This document shows, piece after piece, positions 16,233 to 25,660 of a stretch of 38,369 bases of DNA (position 1 is its first letter; each line of letters begins with the position of its first letter). The notes under the pieces are model-generated. The model was given only the letters and a program-made list of their open reading frames with translations, did no database searches and was not told where the DNA came from. Source of the DNA: an uncultured Mycoplasmatales bacterium (GTDB taxonomy: Bacteria; Bacillota_I; Bacilli_A; UBA3375); contig CALDDH010000014.1 in NCBI GenBank assembly GCA_937936465.1, positions 1 through 38,369 of the forward strand. The letters are read 5' to 3'. Made by a program: the position numbers and the translations under genes.

Positions 16233-16324
16233 GGAGCAGTACTCAAGTTGGCTGAAGAGGTGCCCCTGCTAAGGGTATAGGTCGGGTAACCGGCGCGAGG
16301 GTTCAAATCCCTCCTGCTCCGCCA
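16233..16324 (+). tRNA. tRNA-Ser (GCT)
   Basis: This 92-base class II tRNA starts GGAGCAGTACTCAAG, has anticodon loop CTGCTAA, a long variable arm (GGTCGGGTAACCGGC region), T-arm GGTTCAAATCC and an encoded CCA. It is the only gene on the plus strand in this window and has its own promoter and terminator. Confidence 0.95.
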
Positions 16325-16334
16325 TGTAATTTAA

Positions 16335-16376
16335 AAAGAACTTTTAAGCATTAATTTGTTTAAGAGTTCTTTTTTA
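16335..16376 (+). terminator. Terminator of tRNA-Ser
   Basis: Arms AAGAACT and AGTTCTT with a TTAA/TTAA extension are followed by TTTTTT on plus, ten bases after the tRNA. Confidence 0.75.
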
Positions 16377-16501
16377 TTACTTATTAATTACTAAAGTTTA
16401 TTAAGTAGTAATTTTAAGTATTTAAGTAGCTAATTTTAAATGTTTTACTATCACAATGACATAAAGCTAATCATTAAGATTACGACATTAAAATTTAGGA
16501 T

Positions 16502-16530
16502 AAAAAAAGAAAACTATTTGACTAGTTTTC
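16502..16530 (-). terminator. Terminator of the str operon (after tuf)
   Basis: Perfect arms GAAAACTA / TAGTTTTC with a six-base loop are followed by TTTTTTT on minus, 20 bases after the tuf stop. Confidence 0.85.
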
Positions 16531-16549
16531 ATTTTCATTTAAATATTTA

Positions 16550-17737
16550 TTATTCGATAATTTCTGTAACTGATCCAGCTCCAACTGTTCTTCCACCTTC
16601 ACGGATTGAGAATTTAGTTCCTAGTTCAACAGCGATTGGCGCAATTAAGTTTAGCGTCATTGTTGTATTATCTCCAGGCATAATCATCTCAGTTCCTTCT
16701 GGTAATTCAATTGATCCTGTAACATCAGTAGTTCTAAAGTAGAATTGTGGACGATAGTTGTTAAAGAACGGTGTATGACGCCCTCCTTCTTCTTTAGATA
16801 AAACATAAACTTCTGCTTTAAGTACTTTATGAGGTGTAATAGTTCCTGGCTCTGATAAAACTTGTCCTCTATCAATTCCTTCTCTATCAACTCCACGTAG
16901 TAAACAACCTACGTTGTCTCCAGCTTCAGCATAGTCAAGTAATTTACGGAACATTTCAATTCCAGTAACTGTAGTTGTTGAAGTTTCTTCTTTAATTCCA
17001 ACAATTTCAATTTCTTTATTTATTTCTAATTTTCCTCTTTCTACTCTACCTGTTGCAACTGTTCCACGACCTGTAATTGAAAATACATCTTCAACTGGCA
17101 TCATGAATGGTTTATCAATATCTCTTTTTGGTGCTTCAATGTAATCATCAACCGCTTGCATTAATTCAAAGATTTTTTCTTCATAAGCTGCTTCACCTTC
17201 TAATGCTTTCAAAGCCGATCCAGCGATTACAGGAATATCATCACCTGGGAATCCATACTCAGTTAATAATTCACGAACTTCCATTTCTACTAATTCAATT
17301 AATTCTTCGTCTTCTACCATATCTACTTTGTTTAAGAAAACAACGAATTTAGGAACTCCAACTTGTCTAGACAATAAAATGTGTTCTCTTGTCTGAGGCA
17401 TTGGTCCATCAGTTGCTGCAACTACTAAAATTGCACCATCCATTTGCGCCGCACCTGTAATCATGTTTTTTACATAATCAGCATGTCCTGGACAGTCAAC
17501 GTGTGCATAATGACGTTTTTCAGTTTCATACTCAACGTGAGCAGTTGAAATTGTAATTCCTCTTTCTTTTTCTTCTGGAGCACTATCAATTGATGCATAA
17601 TCTTGTGCCTCTGCATTTCCACCTTTTGATAATACTGTAGTTATTGCTGCAGTTAATGTTGTTTTACCATGGTCAACGTGACCTAAAGTTCCAACGTTAA
17701 CATGTTCTTTCGAACGATCAAATTTTTCCTTTGCCAT
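16550..17737 (-). CDS. tuf: Translation elongation factor Tu
   Basis: EF-Tu carries aminoacyl-tRNA to the ribosome as a GTPase in the cytosol. The 395 residues are full length. The G motifs are GHVDHGKTT (P-loop), GITI (G2), DCPGH (G3), NKVD (G4) and GSALK (G5); domains II and III follow with the [12 protein letters not shown] and [11 protein letters not shown] signatures. AGGAGG precedes the ATG. It is the last gene of the str operon, 78 bases after fusA, and is followed by a strong terminator. Confidence 0.99.
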   Translation of the reverse strand: MAKEKFDRSKEHVNVGTLGHVDHGKTTLTAAITTVLSKGGNAEAQDYASIDSAPEEKERGITISTAHVEYETEKRHYAHVDCPGHADYVKNMITGAAQMDGAILVVAATDGPMPQTREHILLSRQVGVPKFVVFLNKVDMVEDEELIELVEMEVRELLTEYGFPGDDIPVIAGSALKALEGEAAYEEKIFELMQAVDDYIEAPKRDIDKPFMMPVEDVFSITGRGTVATGRVERGKLEINKEIEIVGIKEETSTTTVTGIEMFRKLLDYAEAGDNVGCLLRGVDREGIDRGQVLSEPGTITPHKVLKAEVYVLSKEEGGRHTPFFNNYRPQFYFRTTDVTGSIELPEGTEMIMPGDNTTMTLNLIAPIAVELGTKFSIREGGRTVGAGSVTEIIE

Positions 17738-17815
17738 ATTTCCTCCTATTTATTAAATGAAATTATTAATATTTCCATTTATATTTTACTAAATTTTTTT
17801 ATATAATACAACTAT

Positions 17816-19888
17816 TTATCCACGATTTTGTGTGATAATTCCTTCAGCTATATTATTTGGACAATCTTCATAATGATCCATTGTCATTGTATATGTTGCT
17901 CTACCTTGTGTATAAGTACGTAAATCAGTTGCATATCCAAACATTTCTGATAATGGAACCATTGCACGAATTACTAATGCGTTCCCTCTATTTTCTTGCC
18001 CTTCAATACGTCCACGACGAGATGAAATATCTCCCATAACGTCACCCATGTACTCATCTGGTGTTGTAACATCAACTTGCATAATCGGTTCAAGTAATAC
18101 TGGTTTACATATTTTGTATGCTTCTTTCATTGCAAGTGATGCTGCAATTGTATATGCTTGCTCTGATGAATCGACATCATGGTATGAACCATCGTAAAGT
18201 TTTGCTTTAACATCAATTAATGGATAACCTGCAAGTGCTCCGGTTGCCATCGCTTGAATTAATCCTTTTTCAATTGAATTAATATACTCTCTTGGAACTA
18301 CTCCTCCAACGATTGCATCTTCAAATTCAAATCCTTCTCCAGCTTCACGAGGTGAAAACTCTACCCAAACATGTCCATATTGTCCACGTCCACCTGATTG
18401 TTTAATGTATTTACCTTCAGCTTGTCCGCTTGTTTTAAATGACTCACGATATGATACTTGTGGTGCACCAACATTTGCTCCAACTTTAAATTCTCTTTTC
18501 ATTCTATCAACAATAACATCTAAATGAAGTTCACCCATACCAGCGATAATTGTTTGGTTAGTTTCAAAGTCTGTATATGTTTTAAATGTTGGATCCTCTT
18601 CAGCTAGCTTAGATAGTGCGATTCCCATTTTATCTTGATCTGCTTTTGTTTTAGGCTCAATTGCTACAGAAATAACTGGATCTGGAAATTCCATTGATTC
18701 TAAAATAATACTTGATTTTTCTGGGCATAATGTATCCCCAGTTGTTGTATCCTTAAGTCCGACTGCAGCTGCAATATCTCCTGAATAAACTGTTGAAATT
18801 TCTTCACGAGAATTGGCATGCATCTGAAGTATACGACCGACTCTTTCTTTTTTGTTCTTTGTTGCATTTAAGACATAAGACCCTGAAGATAATGTTCCTG
18901 AGTAAACTCTAAAGAAACTTAATTTTCCAACATATGGATCTGTCATAATTTTAAATGCTAATGCACTAAATTCTTCTTTATCATCTGCTTTTCTTACTGA
19001 TGTGCTTCCATCTGGTAAAATACCTTCAATGGCAGGCACATCAAGTGGTGATGGTAAATATGCAACTACAGCGTCTAACATTAACTGTACACCTTTATTT
19101 TTAAAAGCTGATCCACAAAGTACTGGGAAAAATTCTCCTGTTAACGTAGCTTTACGTATTCCTTCTTTTAATTGAGGAATTGTAACTTCTCCATTTTCTA
19201 AATATTCTTCCATTAATTGATCATCATATGAACATACTGAATCAATTAACTTTTCTCGATATGCTTCAGCTTCTGCTATGTATTCTTCAGGAATTTCAGT
19301 TTCTTCAATGTTTTCTCCTAAATCATCTTTGTAAAAGTAAGCTTTGTTATGAACAATATCAATTATTGCATTGAAATCTGATTCTTGTCCAATTGGTAAT
19401 TGAATTGCTTGTGCATCAGCACCAAGACGATCTTCTAATGTTTGCAATGAATATTTGAAATCAGCACCAATTTTATCCATTTTGTTAACGAATACCACAC
19501 GTGGTACACCGTATGTTGTTGCTTGTCTCCAAACTGTTTCTGTTTGAGGTTCAACTCCACTTTGTGCATCAAGCACTGCAACTGCTCCATCTAAAACTCT
19601 TAAAGAACGTTCTACTTCTACTGTAAAATCAACATGACCGGGTGTGTCAATAATATTAATACGATTATTTTCCCACTGAGCAGTAGTTGCTGCTGAAGTA
19701 ATTGTAATTCCACGTTCTTGCTCTTGTTCCATCCAGTCCATTTGCGATGCTCCATCATGTGTTTCACCAATTTTATGAACTCGACCTGTATAGTATAATA
19801 TACGCTCTGTTGTTGTTGTTTTACCAGCATCAATATGCGCCATTATTCCGATATTACGAGTATTTTTTAAACTAAATTCTCTTGCCAT
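17816..19888 (-). CDS. fusA: Translation elongation factor G
   Basis: EF-G is the ribosomal translocase GTPase. All 690 residues are present: [13 protein letters not shown] (P-loop), GITITSAA (G2), DTPGHVDF (G3), NKMDK (G4), then domains II-V with [14 protein letters not shown] and the domain IV tip [11 protein letters not shown]. It lies 23 bases after rpsG, in the canonical str operon. EF-G proteins of this length belong to the ordinary housekeeping class. Confidence 0.99.
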   Translation of the reverse strand: MAREFSLKNTRNIGIMAHIDAGKTTTTERILYYTGRVHKIGETHDGASQMDWMEQEQERGITITSAATTAQWENNRINIIDTPGHVDFTVEVERSLRVLDGAVAVLDAQSGVEPQTETVWRQATTYGVPRVVFVNKMDKIGADFKYSLQTLEDRLGADAQAIQLPIGQESDFNAIIDIVHNKAYFYKDDLGENIEETEIPEEYIAEAEAYREKLIDSVCSYDDQLMEEYLENGEVTIPQLKEGIRKATLTGEFFPVLCGSAFKNKGVQLMLDAVVAYLPSPLDVPAIEGILPDGSTSVRKADDKEEFSALAFKIMTDPYVGKLSFFRVYSGTLSSGSYVLNATKNKKERVGRILQMHANSREEISTVYSGDIAAAVGLKDTTTGDTLCPEKSSIILESMEFPDPVISVAIEPKTKADQDKMGIALSKLAEEDPTFKTYTDFETNQTIIAGMGELHLDVIVDRMKREFKVGANVGAPQVSYRESFKTSGQAEGKYIKQSGGRGQYGHVWVEFSPREAGEGFEFEDAIVGGVVPREYINSIEKGLIQAMATGALAGYPLIDVKAKLYDGSYHDVDSSEQAYTIAASLAMKEAYKICKPVLLEPIMQVDVTTPDEYMGDVMGDISSRRGRIEGQENRGNALVIRAMVPLSEMFGYATDLRTYTQGRATYTMTMDHYEDCPNNIAEGIITQNRG

Positions 19889-19911
19889 TACTCTCCTTTC
19901 ATTAATATTTA

Positions 19912-20382
19912 TTATCTTTTATAGTGAGCAAATGCTTTGTTAGCTTCAGCCATTCTATGAATATCTTCTTTTTTCTTAACTGATGCACCACTTCCGTTTG
20001 CAGCTTCAATAATTTCTTTAGCTAAACGTTGTTCCATTGATTTTTCATTTCTTAATCTTGTATAGTTAACTAACCATCTTAATCCTAATGTTTCTTTTCG
20101 ATCATTTGCTACTTCCATTGGAATTTGATAATTTGTTCCCCCGATTCTAGTTGATTTAACTTCTAAAATTGGTGTAATATTATCCATTGCTTCAGTAAAA
20201 ACTTCAAGTGGTTCACGATCGGTTTCTTTTTTAATGATATCAAATGCATCATAGATAATAGTTTCTGCTTTTTGTTTTTTTCCATCTTTCATAATTTTAT
20301 TTATCAATTTAGTAATTGTTTTTGAATTATAAATTGGATCAGCTAAGACAGCTCTCTTTTCAACTTTTCCTTTACGTGGCAT
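19912..20382 (-). CDS. rpsG: 30S ribosomal protein S7
   Basis: S7 nucleates assembly of the 30S head by binding the 3' domain of 16S rRNA. The 156 residues are the normal length; [10 protein letters not shown] at the start, [11 protein letters not shown] and the C-terminal [14 protein letters not shown] are family signatures. It lies 14 bases after rpsL and precedes fusA. Confidence 0.99.
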   Translation of the reverse strand: MPRKGKVEKRAVLADPIYNSKTITKLINKIMKDGKKQKAETIIYDAFDIIKKETDREPLEVFTEAMDNITPILEVKSTRIGGTNYQIPMEVANDRKETLGLRWLVNYTRLRNEKSMEQRLAKEIIEAANGSGASVKKKEDIHRMAEANKAFAHYKR

Positions 20383-20396
20383 AAGTCCTCCTTTTT

Positions 20397-20807
20397 TTAT
20401 TTAGGTTTTTTAGTTCCGTATTTACTACGACTTTGCATTCTTCCATCGACTCCAGCTGTATCTAATGTTCCTCTAACAACTTTATATCTAACTCCCCCAA
20501 GGTCTTTAGTACGTCCACCTTTCAACAACACAACAGAGTGTTCTTGTAGATTATGTCCAATCCCTGGGATATACGCTGTAACTTCTAATCCATTTGATAG
20601 GCGTACTCTTGCATACTTACGTAATGCTGAGTTTGGCTTACGAGGTGTCATTGTTCCAACACGTGTACAAACACCTCTTCGTTGTGGTGAATTTAATGTT
20701 GTATATTCACGACTTAATGAATTGTAATTCACACTTAGTGCTGGTGATTTACTTTTTGATTTCTTTGTTTTTCTACCTTTTCTAATTAATTGATTTATAG
20801 TAGGCAT
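20397..20807 (-). CDS. rpsL: 30S ribosomal protein S12
   Basis: S12 helps decoding at the A site and is where streptomycin resistance arises. The 136 residues include the conserved [12 protein letters not shown] start, [11 protein letters not shown] and [20 protein letters not shown] loops. The resistance-linked lysines in PRKPNSAL and [11 protein letters not shown] are the wild-type residues by eye. It is the first gene of the str operon, behind GAAGGAGG. Confidence 0.99.
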   Translation of the reverse strand: MPTINQLIRKGRKTKKSKSKSPALSVNYNSLSREYTTLNSPQRRGVCTRVGTMTPRKPNSALRKYARVRLSNGLEVTAYIPGIGHNLQEHSVVLLKGGRTKDLGGVRYKVVRGTLDTAGVDGRMQSRSKYGTKKPK

Positions 20808-20853
20808 TTTTCCTCCTTCTCTTACATTATCTCGGGTGTCTTACCACAGGTAG

Positions 20854-20882
20854 ATTATAACAAAAAACTTCTCACAAAGCAA
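20854..20882 (-). promoter_or_regulatory. Promoter of the str operon
   Basis: TTGCTT (20877-20882) and TATAAT (20854-20859) with a 17-base spacer, 46 bases upstream of ATG 20807. The -35 sits in the loop and right arm of the hairpin at 20862-20889. Confidence 0.7.
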
Positions 20883-20934
20883 GTTTTTTTGTTTTGAAAC
20901 TAGTCTTTAAGTACTTAATATTGAAGTTAAAGAC
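20862..20934 (-). terminator. Terminator hairpins of the ABC operon, overlapping the str promoter
   Basis: After the stop at 20957 a first hairpin (GTCTTTAA / TTAAAGAC, 20903-20934) is followed by a second with nine-base arms AAAAAACTT / AAGTTTTTT (20862-20889) ending in T residues. The second hairpin contains the spacer and -35 of the str promoter. Confidence 0.55.
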
Positions 20935-20956
20935 AATAATTTTGTTATTTTTACTT

Positions 20957-22024
20957 TTATAAATTCACAATAAATACAATATATATTATTATTATTAAAC
21001 TGATAATCAGTGTATTTAATAAAGCAAAAGTTAAATTACTTTGCTGATAATGATTAATAATTAGTTGATAATACTTATTTTTCTTATAAAGAATCATAAT
21101 TGATATGATCATTAAAATAATTAAAAATCCTACTTTGTAAATTAATAAGAAGTTGAAACTTTCAAAATCTTCAGAAGTATAAATTTTTTGCTCATTATTA
21201 CTTATAAATTGATCTTTTTGCTCACTACTTACAAAATTAATTATAATTGCTTTATTCTCAAGTGGTTGATCGACAAAGAATGTTTGATATATTTGATCAC
21301 TACTACCAACAATAAAACTATTTTGTCCTTTATAAACACCTGATATTATAAATTGATCACAATATTCTTCCACATAACCTGGGAATTGATTTGTTATTTC
21401 TTGAATTACCTCAAGATCAATAGTTAACTTTATTTCTTGCCCAATTAAATCCTCATAATTATTATAATTATTATTTTCACTAATTAAGTATTGTGCATAT
21501 ATTTCTGGAATTAATACTTTGTTTGTTGTTTGTGGATACTTACCAATGATTATTTCTTCAATCCCATAGTAAAGGTTTGGAGTTTCTAGCCCATCAATCA
21601 ACTGAGCATTGAAGTTAAAAAGCAAACTAAAAGAAAGGACCTGATTATTACTATATAGCATTTCTTGAATTTGATTAACTGTATATTCACTTATTTGTGA
21701 TGTGTATTCTAATTCTTGGACATTAACTTTTTGATCTACAATAATATTTGTCTCAATTGGAATTGACAAGCTTTGATCTGCTATTAATTTAAATGTATAT
21801 TGATATTCAATATTTTCTTGATCAAGTTCGGTTGTTAATTGCTCTAAATTAGTTTGTGCATATCCTAAATTATCATCAAACAAAATTTGATTTCTCTCTA
21901 GTTCAATATTATTAAGCATAATGAAATTAATTAAAATAATTAATAGATTAAAAAATAAAACTAATATAAATGTTTTCCGATATTCCACTAATGGAAGTAA
22001 AATAATTTTAAGTATTCTGTTCAT
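20957..22024 (-). CDS. ABC transporter permease (FtsX/MacB-like, reduced)
   Basis: The 355-residue membrane protein has one N-terminal membrane helix (about 18-38), a large extracytoplasmic domain of roughly 250 residues, and two C-terminal helices (about 292-312 and 330-352). The external domain shares a pattern with that of the fused ATPase-permease two genes upstream: EDLIGQEIKLTI here, EDLIGMSIEYQV there, and ISGVYKG versus ISGIYQS. The two therefore look like paralogues forming a heterodimeric permease. FtsX-type permeases normally have four helices, so this one lacks one. It overlaps the ATPase gene by four bases (ATGA). The role is transport or mechanical export, and the substrate is probably tied to the small secreted protein. 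Confidence 0.7.
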   Translation of the reverse strand: MNRILKIILLPLVEYRKTFILVLFFNLLIILINFIMLNNIELERNQILFDDNLGYAQTNLEQLTTELDQENIEYQYTFKLIADQSLSIPIETNIIVDQKVNVQELEYTSQISEYTVNQIQEMLYSNNQVLSFSLLFNFNAQLIDGLETPNLYYGIEEIIIGKYPQTTNKVLIPEIYAQYLISENNNYNNYEDLIGQEIKLTIDLEVIQEITNQFPGYVEEYCDQFIISGVYKGQNSFIVGSSDQIYQTFFVDQPLENKAIIINFVSSEQKDQFISNNEQKIYTSEDFESFNFLLIYKVGFLIILMIISIMILYKKNKYYQLIINHYQQSNLTFALLNTLIISLIIIIYIVFIVNL

Positions 22025-22611
22025 AAAACAACCATTTCACGTTGATAAATCTTAATTGATGAATCTACTTTAAAGTCATTTAAATGAGAAACTATTATTT
22101 GATCACGATTGTCGTGGTTAAGTAGCTTAATAACTTTTTTTTGAGTTTCACTATCTAAATTATTTAGTGGTTCATCCACTAGTAAACAATAGCTTTCTTT
22201 TGCCATTCCAAGTGCAATACTCAAAGCTTGTTTTTGTCCACCACTTAACTCACAAATCTTTTTACTTAATTTAATTTCAGGCTTTAAATAATTAAAATAA
22301 CTCAAAAACTTTTGATAATTAATATTCAGAATATATGCGTTTTGAGAAATATTCATTTGATCAATTAAATTTTGGTCTTGTTGTATATAACTAAAATAAT
22401 TTTTTGTTAATCGATTAATTTCCTGACCATCAATTAATATTGACCCACTGTAATGTTTATTATATCCATACAGTATTTTCAAAAGTGATGTCTTCCCACT
22501 ACCATTGGCACCAGTTATCTGAATTTTTTTCCCACTAATTAATAATGAACTATCTTCAATTAATATTTTATCTTTAACAGTTAAATTAAAATTATGTATA
22601 TTAATTTCCAC
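22021..22611 (-). CDS. ABC transporter ATP-binding protein (compact)
   Basis: This ATPase subunit has 196 residues, at the small end for the family. Walker A GANGSGKTS, signature LSGGQKQALSIA, Walker B CLLVDEPLNNLD and the switch histidine in IIVSHLND are all present. The start is GTG 22611, one base overlapping the TAG of the fusion gene (TAGTG), with GAAAGGGG upstream. It ends in TGA inside the start of the next gene. The operon thus has two ATPase domains and two permease domains, enough for one heteromeric transporter. Confidence 0.85.
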   Translation of the reverse strand: MEINIHNFNLTVKDKILIEDSSLLISGKKIQITGANGSGKTSLLKILYGYNKHYSGSILIDGQEINRLTKNYFSYIQQDQNLIDQMNISQNAYILNINYQKFLSYFNYLKPEIKLSKKICELSGGQKQALSIALGMAKESYCLLVDEPLNNLDSETQKKVIKLLNHDNRDQIIVSHLNDFKVDSSIKIYQREMVVL

Positions 22612-24707
22612 TAATACCCCTTTCTTTTCTTTAAATTGATTAAATAGTAAAAGCTTAATTCAATGATTGTTACAAAGAGAATTATACTGAAAAAAGTTAA
22701 TTTATATTCAAGTTGATTAATAATTATTAAGCTAAATAAAATAATGTTTAATAAGATACTTAAAGCAATAATAAATTTAAAGTTTTTCCAAAATGAATAT
22801 TTATAATATTTATTTATTTCTTGATTTGAATAACCATAAAAACTTAATGTTTTACTGTTCTTTTGTAAATCAGTTAATTGTAATTTATTTAAAATATAAA
22901 TAATTAACATTGTGATAACAAGACTTAAAAATCCAACAAACATTTTTTTATAAAAAGAAGCTTTTATATATATATAATTATTACTATTTGCTCGCACATA
23001 ATTATTATCAACTTGAATATATGGATCATACTCATTAATGGCAACAGTTAATTTCTCAATATCTTCTGGCGTGTCCACTTCAATATAAAAACCATCATAA
23101 TAATATTCTGACTCAGGAATATCATTTTCATCAATATTATAATTTCCATACTCTTTTGCTCTATTAACTACCGATCTAGTAATTTCATCATTATCCATCA
23201 TCCATGTATTATTATGATTTAATACGGGACTATGTTCATTATAGCCAGCATATATAAATTGTGAATTATAATAATCACTTTGATATATTCCCGATATTTC
23301 AAATTGAAGTTCTACTAGTTGATCACTTTGATCTATAACTTGGTATTCAATTGACATCCCAATTAAATCCTCAAGTGTATTTAAATTATATTGCTCGATT
23401 AAATATAAACCTAAATATTGATCAACGATAATTTGATTACTATTATCATCTGGAAGTTGACCATAGATTATTTGATCAATACTAGTATATAAATCAATTG
23501 GGATATTACTACTAATATCTTTTGGAATAATTAAATTTTCAATTTCATCATATTGTGCAAATATATTTTGTGGCTCAATTGATGAATCTAATTGATAATT
23601 TAAATCTGCATAACTAATATTCAAAGGATTTGACTCATCTAACATATACTCTTGATCATTAATTGCAAAGATCATTGAAGATGTCATACCTGTATTTTCA
23701 GGAATTGGTTTAACTTTATTTACATACTCTATATTTTTAATTGTTTGCATATTATCATCCGTAAATAAAAATGGCGTTGTCTTTAGCCACTCGGGTGATC
23801 CAAGTGGGACAATAAACTCACTGCTAATTGGTGCATAAATAACTGAAGCCGTATCCGAGAATTTCAAGTAACTCTCAGGTCTTTTAAAATAACTAAAAGA
23901 AAATGAGATCAGTCCTAAAATAAAAACAAGAAATACAATACTACATACTATTATGAAACTAATTAACAATTGATTGTAAATATTGTTTTTAGTTAACTTT
24001 TTATTTTTAACTTTATTAATTTTTAAACTTATTTCTGCTTGAGAATTATCATTTATTTCTGTTTCCAATAACTTTGTTGTTGATGCTTTAATTAATTTTA
24101 TTTGTTTATCAACTATTTGAATCTCACTATATGTATTTTCTAAAAAAAACTGATCAATATTATGCGATGATATTATTAATTTTTTCTGACAATTAATTAA
24201 TATCTCAACTAAATTTTTCAATGATTTCTTATCTAAATGATTATCTATCTCATCTAATAGTAAAATATCTGATACTCTTAATAATCCAATTATTATTTGG
24301 ATTTTTTGTTTTTCCCCACCACTAGCTTGATTAATCATCTTATTACTATTATATAAATCTTCAACATCTAATTTCCTTATTAATTCAAATAAATACTCAT
24401 TATCTATTTGTTGTACAAAAAAACTTAAGTTATCTGAAAAAGATAAAAATTCTAATAATTGATAATTTTGGGTTACATAATCAACTTTATTATTCAATTG
24501 TTCTTTATTTTTAACTATTTGACCATTAACAATAACCTGACCACTAAAATTTTGATCATTAAATGAGATAATATTTAAAAGAGTAGTTTTACCTACTCCA
24601 TTTTCACCTTTCAATATATAAATCTGATCATTAAATTGATAGTTCAACTTATCAATGATTAAATTATCATCATATTTCTTATTAATATCCTTAATTTCTA
24701 AATTCAT
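22611..24707 (-). CDS. Fused ABC ATPase + FtsX-like permease
   Basis: The protein has 698 residues. An N-terminal ATPase (about 1-210) has Walker A GENGVGKTT, signature ASGGEKQKIQI, Walker B ILLLDEIDNHLDKK and the histidine of IISSHN. After a linker come a membrane helix (about 243-265), an external domain of about 320 residues rich in Asp, Asn and Gln, and three C-terminal helices, the FtsX/MacB order. MacB-type fusions act on extracytoplasmic substrates by mechanical coupling. The bacteriocin-associated membrane proteins of lactococcin-972 clusters are similar in size and position but usually lack the ATPase. It begins 20 bases after the anchored protein gene. Confidence 0.75.
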   Translation of the reverse strand: MNLEIKDINKKYDDNLIIDKLNYQFNDQIYILKGENGVGKTTLLNIISFNDQNFSGQVIVNGQIVKNKEQLNNKVDYVTQNYQLLEFLSFSDNLSFFVQQIDNEYLFELIRKLDVEDLYNSNKMINQASGGEKQKIQIIIGLLRVSDILLLDEIDNHLDKKSLKNLVEILINCQKKLIISSHNIDQFFLENTYSEIQIVDKQIKLIKASTTKLLETEINDNSQAEISLKINKVKNKKLTKNNIYNQLLISFIIVCSIVFLVFILGLISFSFSYFKRPESYLKFSDTASVIYAPISSEFIVPLGSPEWLKTTPFLFTDDNMQTIKNIEYVNKVKPIPENTGMTSSMIFAINDQEYMLDESNPLNISYADLNYQLDSSIEPQNIFAQYDEIENLIIPKDISSNIPIDLYTSIDQIIYGQLPDDNSNQIIVDQYLGLYLIEQYNLNTLEDLIGMSIEYQVIDQSDQLVELQFEISGIYQSDYYNSQFIYAGYNEHSPVLNHNNTWMMDNDEITRSVVNRAKEYGNYNIDENDIPESEYYYDGFYIEVDTPEDIEKLTVAINEYDPYIQVDNNYVRANSNNYIYIKASFYKKMFVGFLSLVITMLIIYILNKLQLTDLQKNSKTLSFYGYSNQEINKYYKYSFWKNFKFIIALSILLNIILFSLIIINQLEYKLTFFSIILFVTIIELSFYYLINLKKRKGY

Positions 24708-24727
24708 CTATCCCCCCAATTTTGAAT

Positions 24728-25162
24728 CTATTCCCACTCAGGCAGTTCTAATTGATCATAACAATCTTTAACTATTTGGTAATCTAAATATTCTGAATCT
24801 ACTTGCTCTTCATTTGGAAAATCTCCTTTAAATCGCAAAGCATCATCATACTGGTCTAATTCACTTACATATTGATTGTAGACTGTCTCATCTGTTTTCA
24901 TTGGTAATTGATTCTCATTATTGATAATAGATAGGGCATGCGTCTCTTCTTCTGTATTATCATCTAATACATAATAGATTCCAACAGAATAGTTCTGATC
25001 AATTTGTGCTTGACATGTATACTTAGTTGAATGATCATTCATAAACTGATCTGCTCCAGTATAAAAAGTTGACTCTTCACTTAACAACCCTAATATTAAC
25101 CAACCGAGACTAATCCCAACTACAATCGCACTAATTATTACGACAATTTTCTTACTATTCAT
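24728..25162 (-). CDS. Small membrane-anchored extracytoplasmic protein
   Basis: I do not recognise this 144-residue protein. One N-terminal membrane segment (about 6-28) is followed by an acidic external part rich in Asp, Glu, Gln and Tyr. It has two cysteines, one in KYTCQAQI and one near the end in KDCYDQL, that could form a disulfide. There is no lipobox. Its position between the secreted protein gene and the transporter genes suggests an accessory, immunity or docking role; that is inference. It ends in TAG and has AAGGAG before the ATG. Confidence 0.6.
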   Translation of the reverse strand: MNSKKIVVIISAIVVGISLGWLILGLLSEESTFYTGADQFMNDHSTKYTCQAQIDQNYSVGIYYVLDDNTEEETHALSIINNENQLPMKTDETVYNQYVSELDQYDDALRFKGDFPNEEQVDSEYLDYQIVKDCYDQLELPEWE

Positions 25163-25181
25163 TTGTATTCTCCTTAATTTT

Positions 25182-25586
25182 TTATTCTAATTGTCCATAA
25201 ATATAATTACTTGAGCCATTAACCACTTCCCATTGGCCTTTTGTGCGAAAGTCCTCATAGCTATTATGCCAACTATCATCACAAGATACAGCATCTTTAG
25301 CAGACATCTTTGAGTCTTCTGCACCACAAATTTCTCCCCAATGCCCCGCATTGTTTTCATCTACCCACACTTTACCATAACCTGTGTAATTAGTGTCGTC
25401 ATATAAATCTTCTCGATTTGTTAATTCTCCATATACATAATTAGAACTTCCTGTATGAAAATTATAATAATAATTAACATCTTCTTTCATATTACCTTGC
25501 CATGAACCTGATGCTTGTAATCCAATCCCTCCAGTTACAACAAATACAGCAGTTATTAAACTTATTATTAAAAATATTTTCTTCAT
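25182..25586 (-). CDS. Small secreted Trp/Tyr/Gly-rich protein, possible lactococcin-972-like bacteriocin
   Basis: The protein has 134 residues with a classical signal peptide (MKKIFLIISLITAVFVVTGG, cut probably after LQA). The mature part is aromatic and Gly/Asn-rich, with two cysteines (GEICGAEDS and VSCDDSW) and two related segments, GSSNYVYGELT and GSSNYIYGQLE, so it may be a duplicated beta unit. The G-x-W ... SNY pattern and the gene order recall lactococcin-972-type bacteriocins, which sit upstream of an ABC transporter and a large membrane protein, but the match is loose. It is the first gene of the five-gene operon, so it is made in the largest amount. Alternatives are a surface or signalling protein exported by the Sec route. 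Confidence 0.5.
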   Translation of the reverse strand: MKKIFLIISLITAVFVVTGGIGLQASGSWQGNMKEDVNYYYNFHTGSSNYVYGELTNREDLYDDTNYTGYGKVWVDENNAGHWGEICGAEDSKMSAKDAVSCDDSWHNSYEDFRTKGQWEVVNGSSNYIYGQLE

Positions 25587-25609
25587 ATATCCTCCTTTTT
25601 TATACTTGT

Positions 25610-25640
25610 ATTATAACTCAAAAAAAAAAAAAAAAAACAA
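25610..25640 (-). promoter_or_regulatory. Promoter with an 18-T tract in the spacer, probable phase-variable switch
   Basis: On minus, TTGTTT (25635-25640) leads into a run of 18 T (25620-25637), then GAG and TATAAT (25610-25615), 24 bases before the ATG. The spacer is 19 bases, two above the optimum of 17. Loss or gain of T by slippage would reset the spacing, the mechanism known for the poly(A) promoters of mycoplasma vlp genes. Confidence 0.55.
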
Positions 25641-25660
25641 TTATTTTATAAATTATTTTT

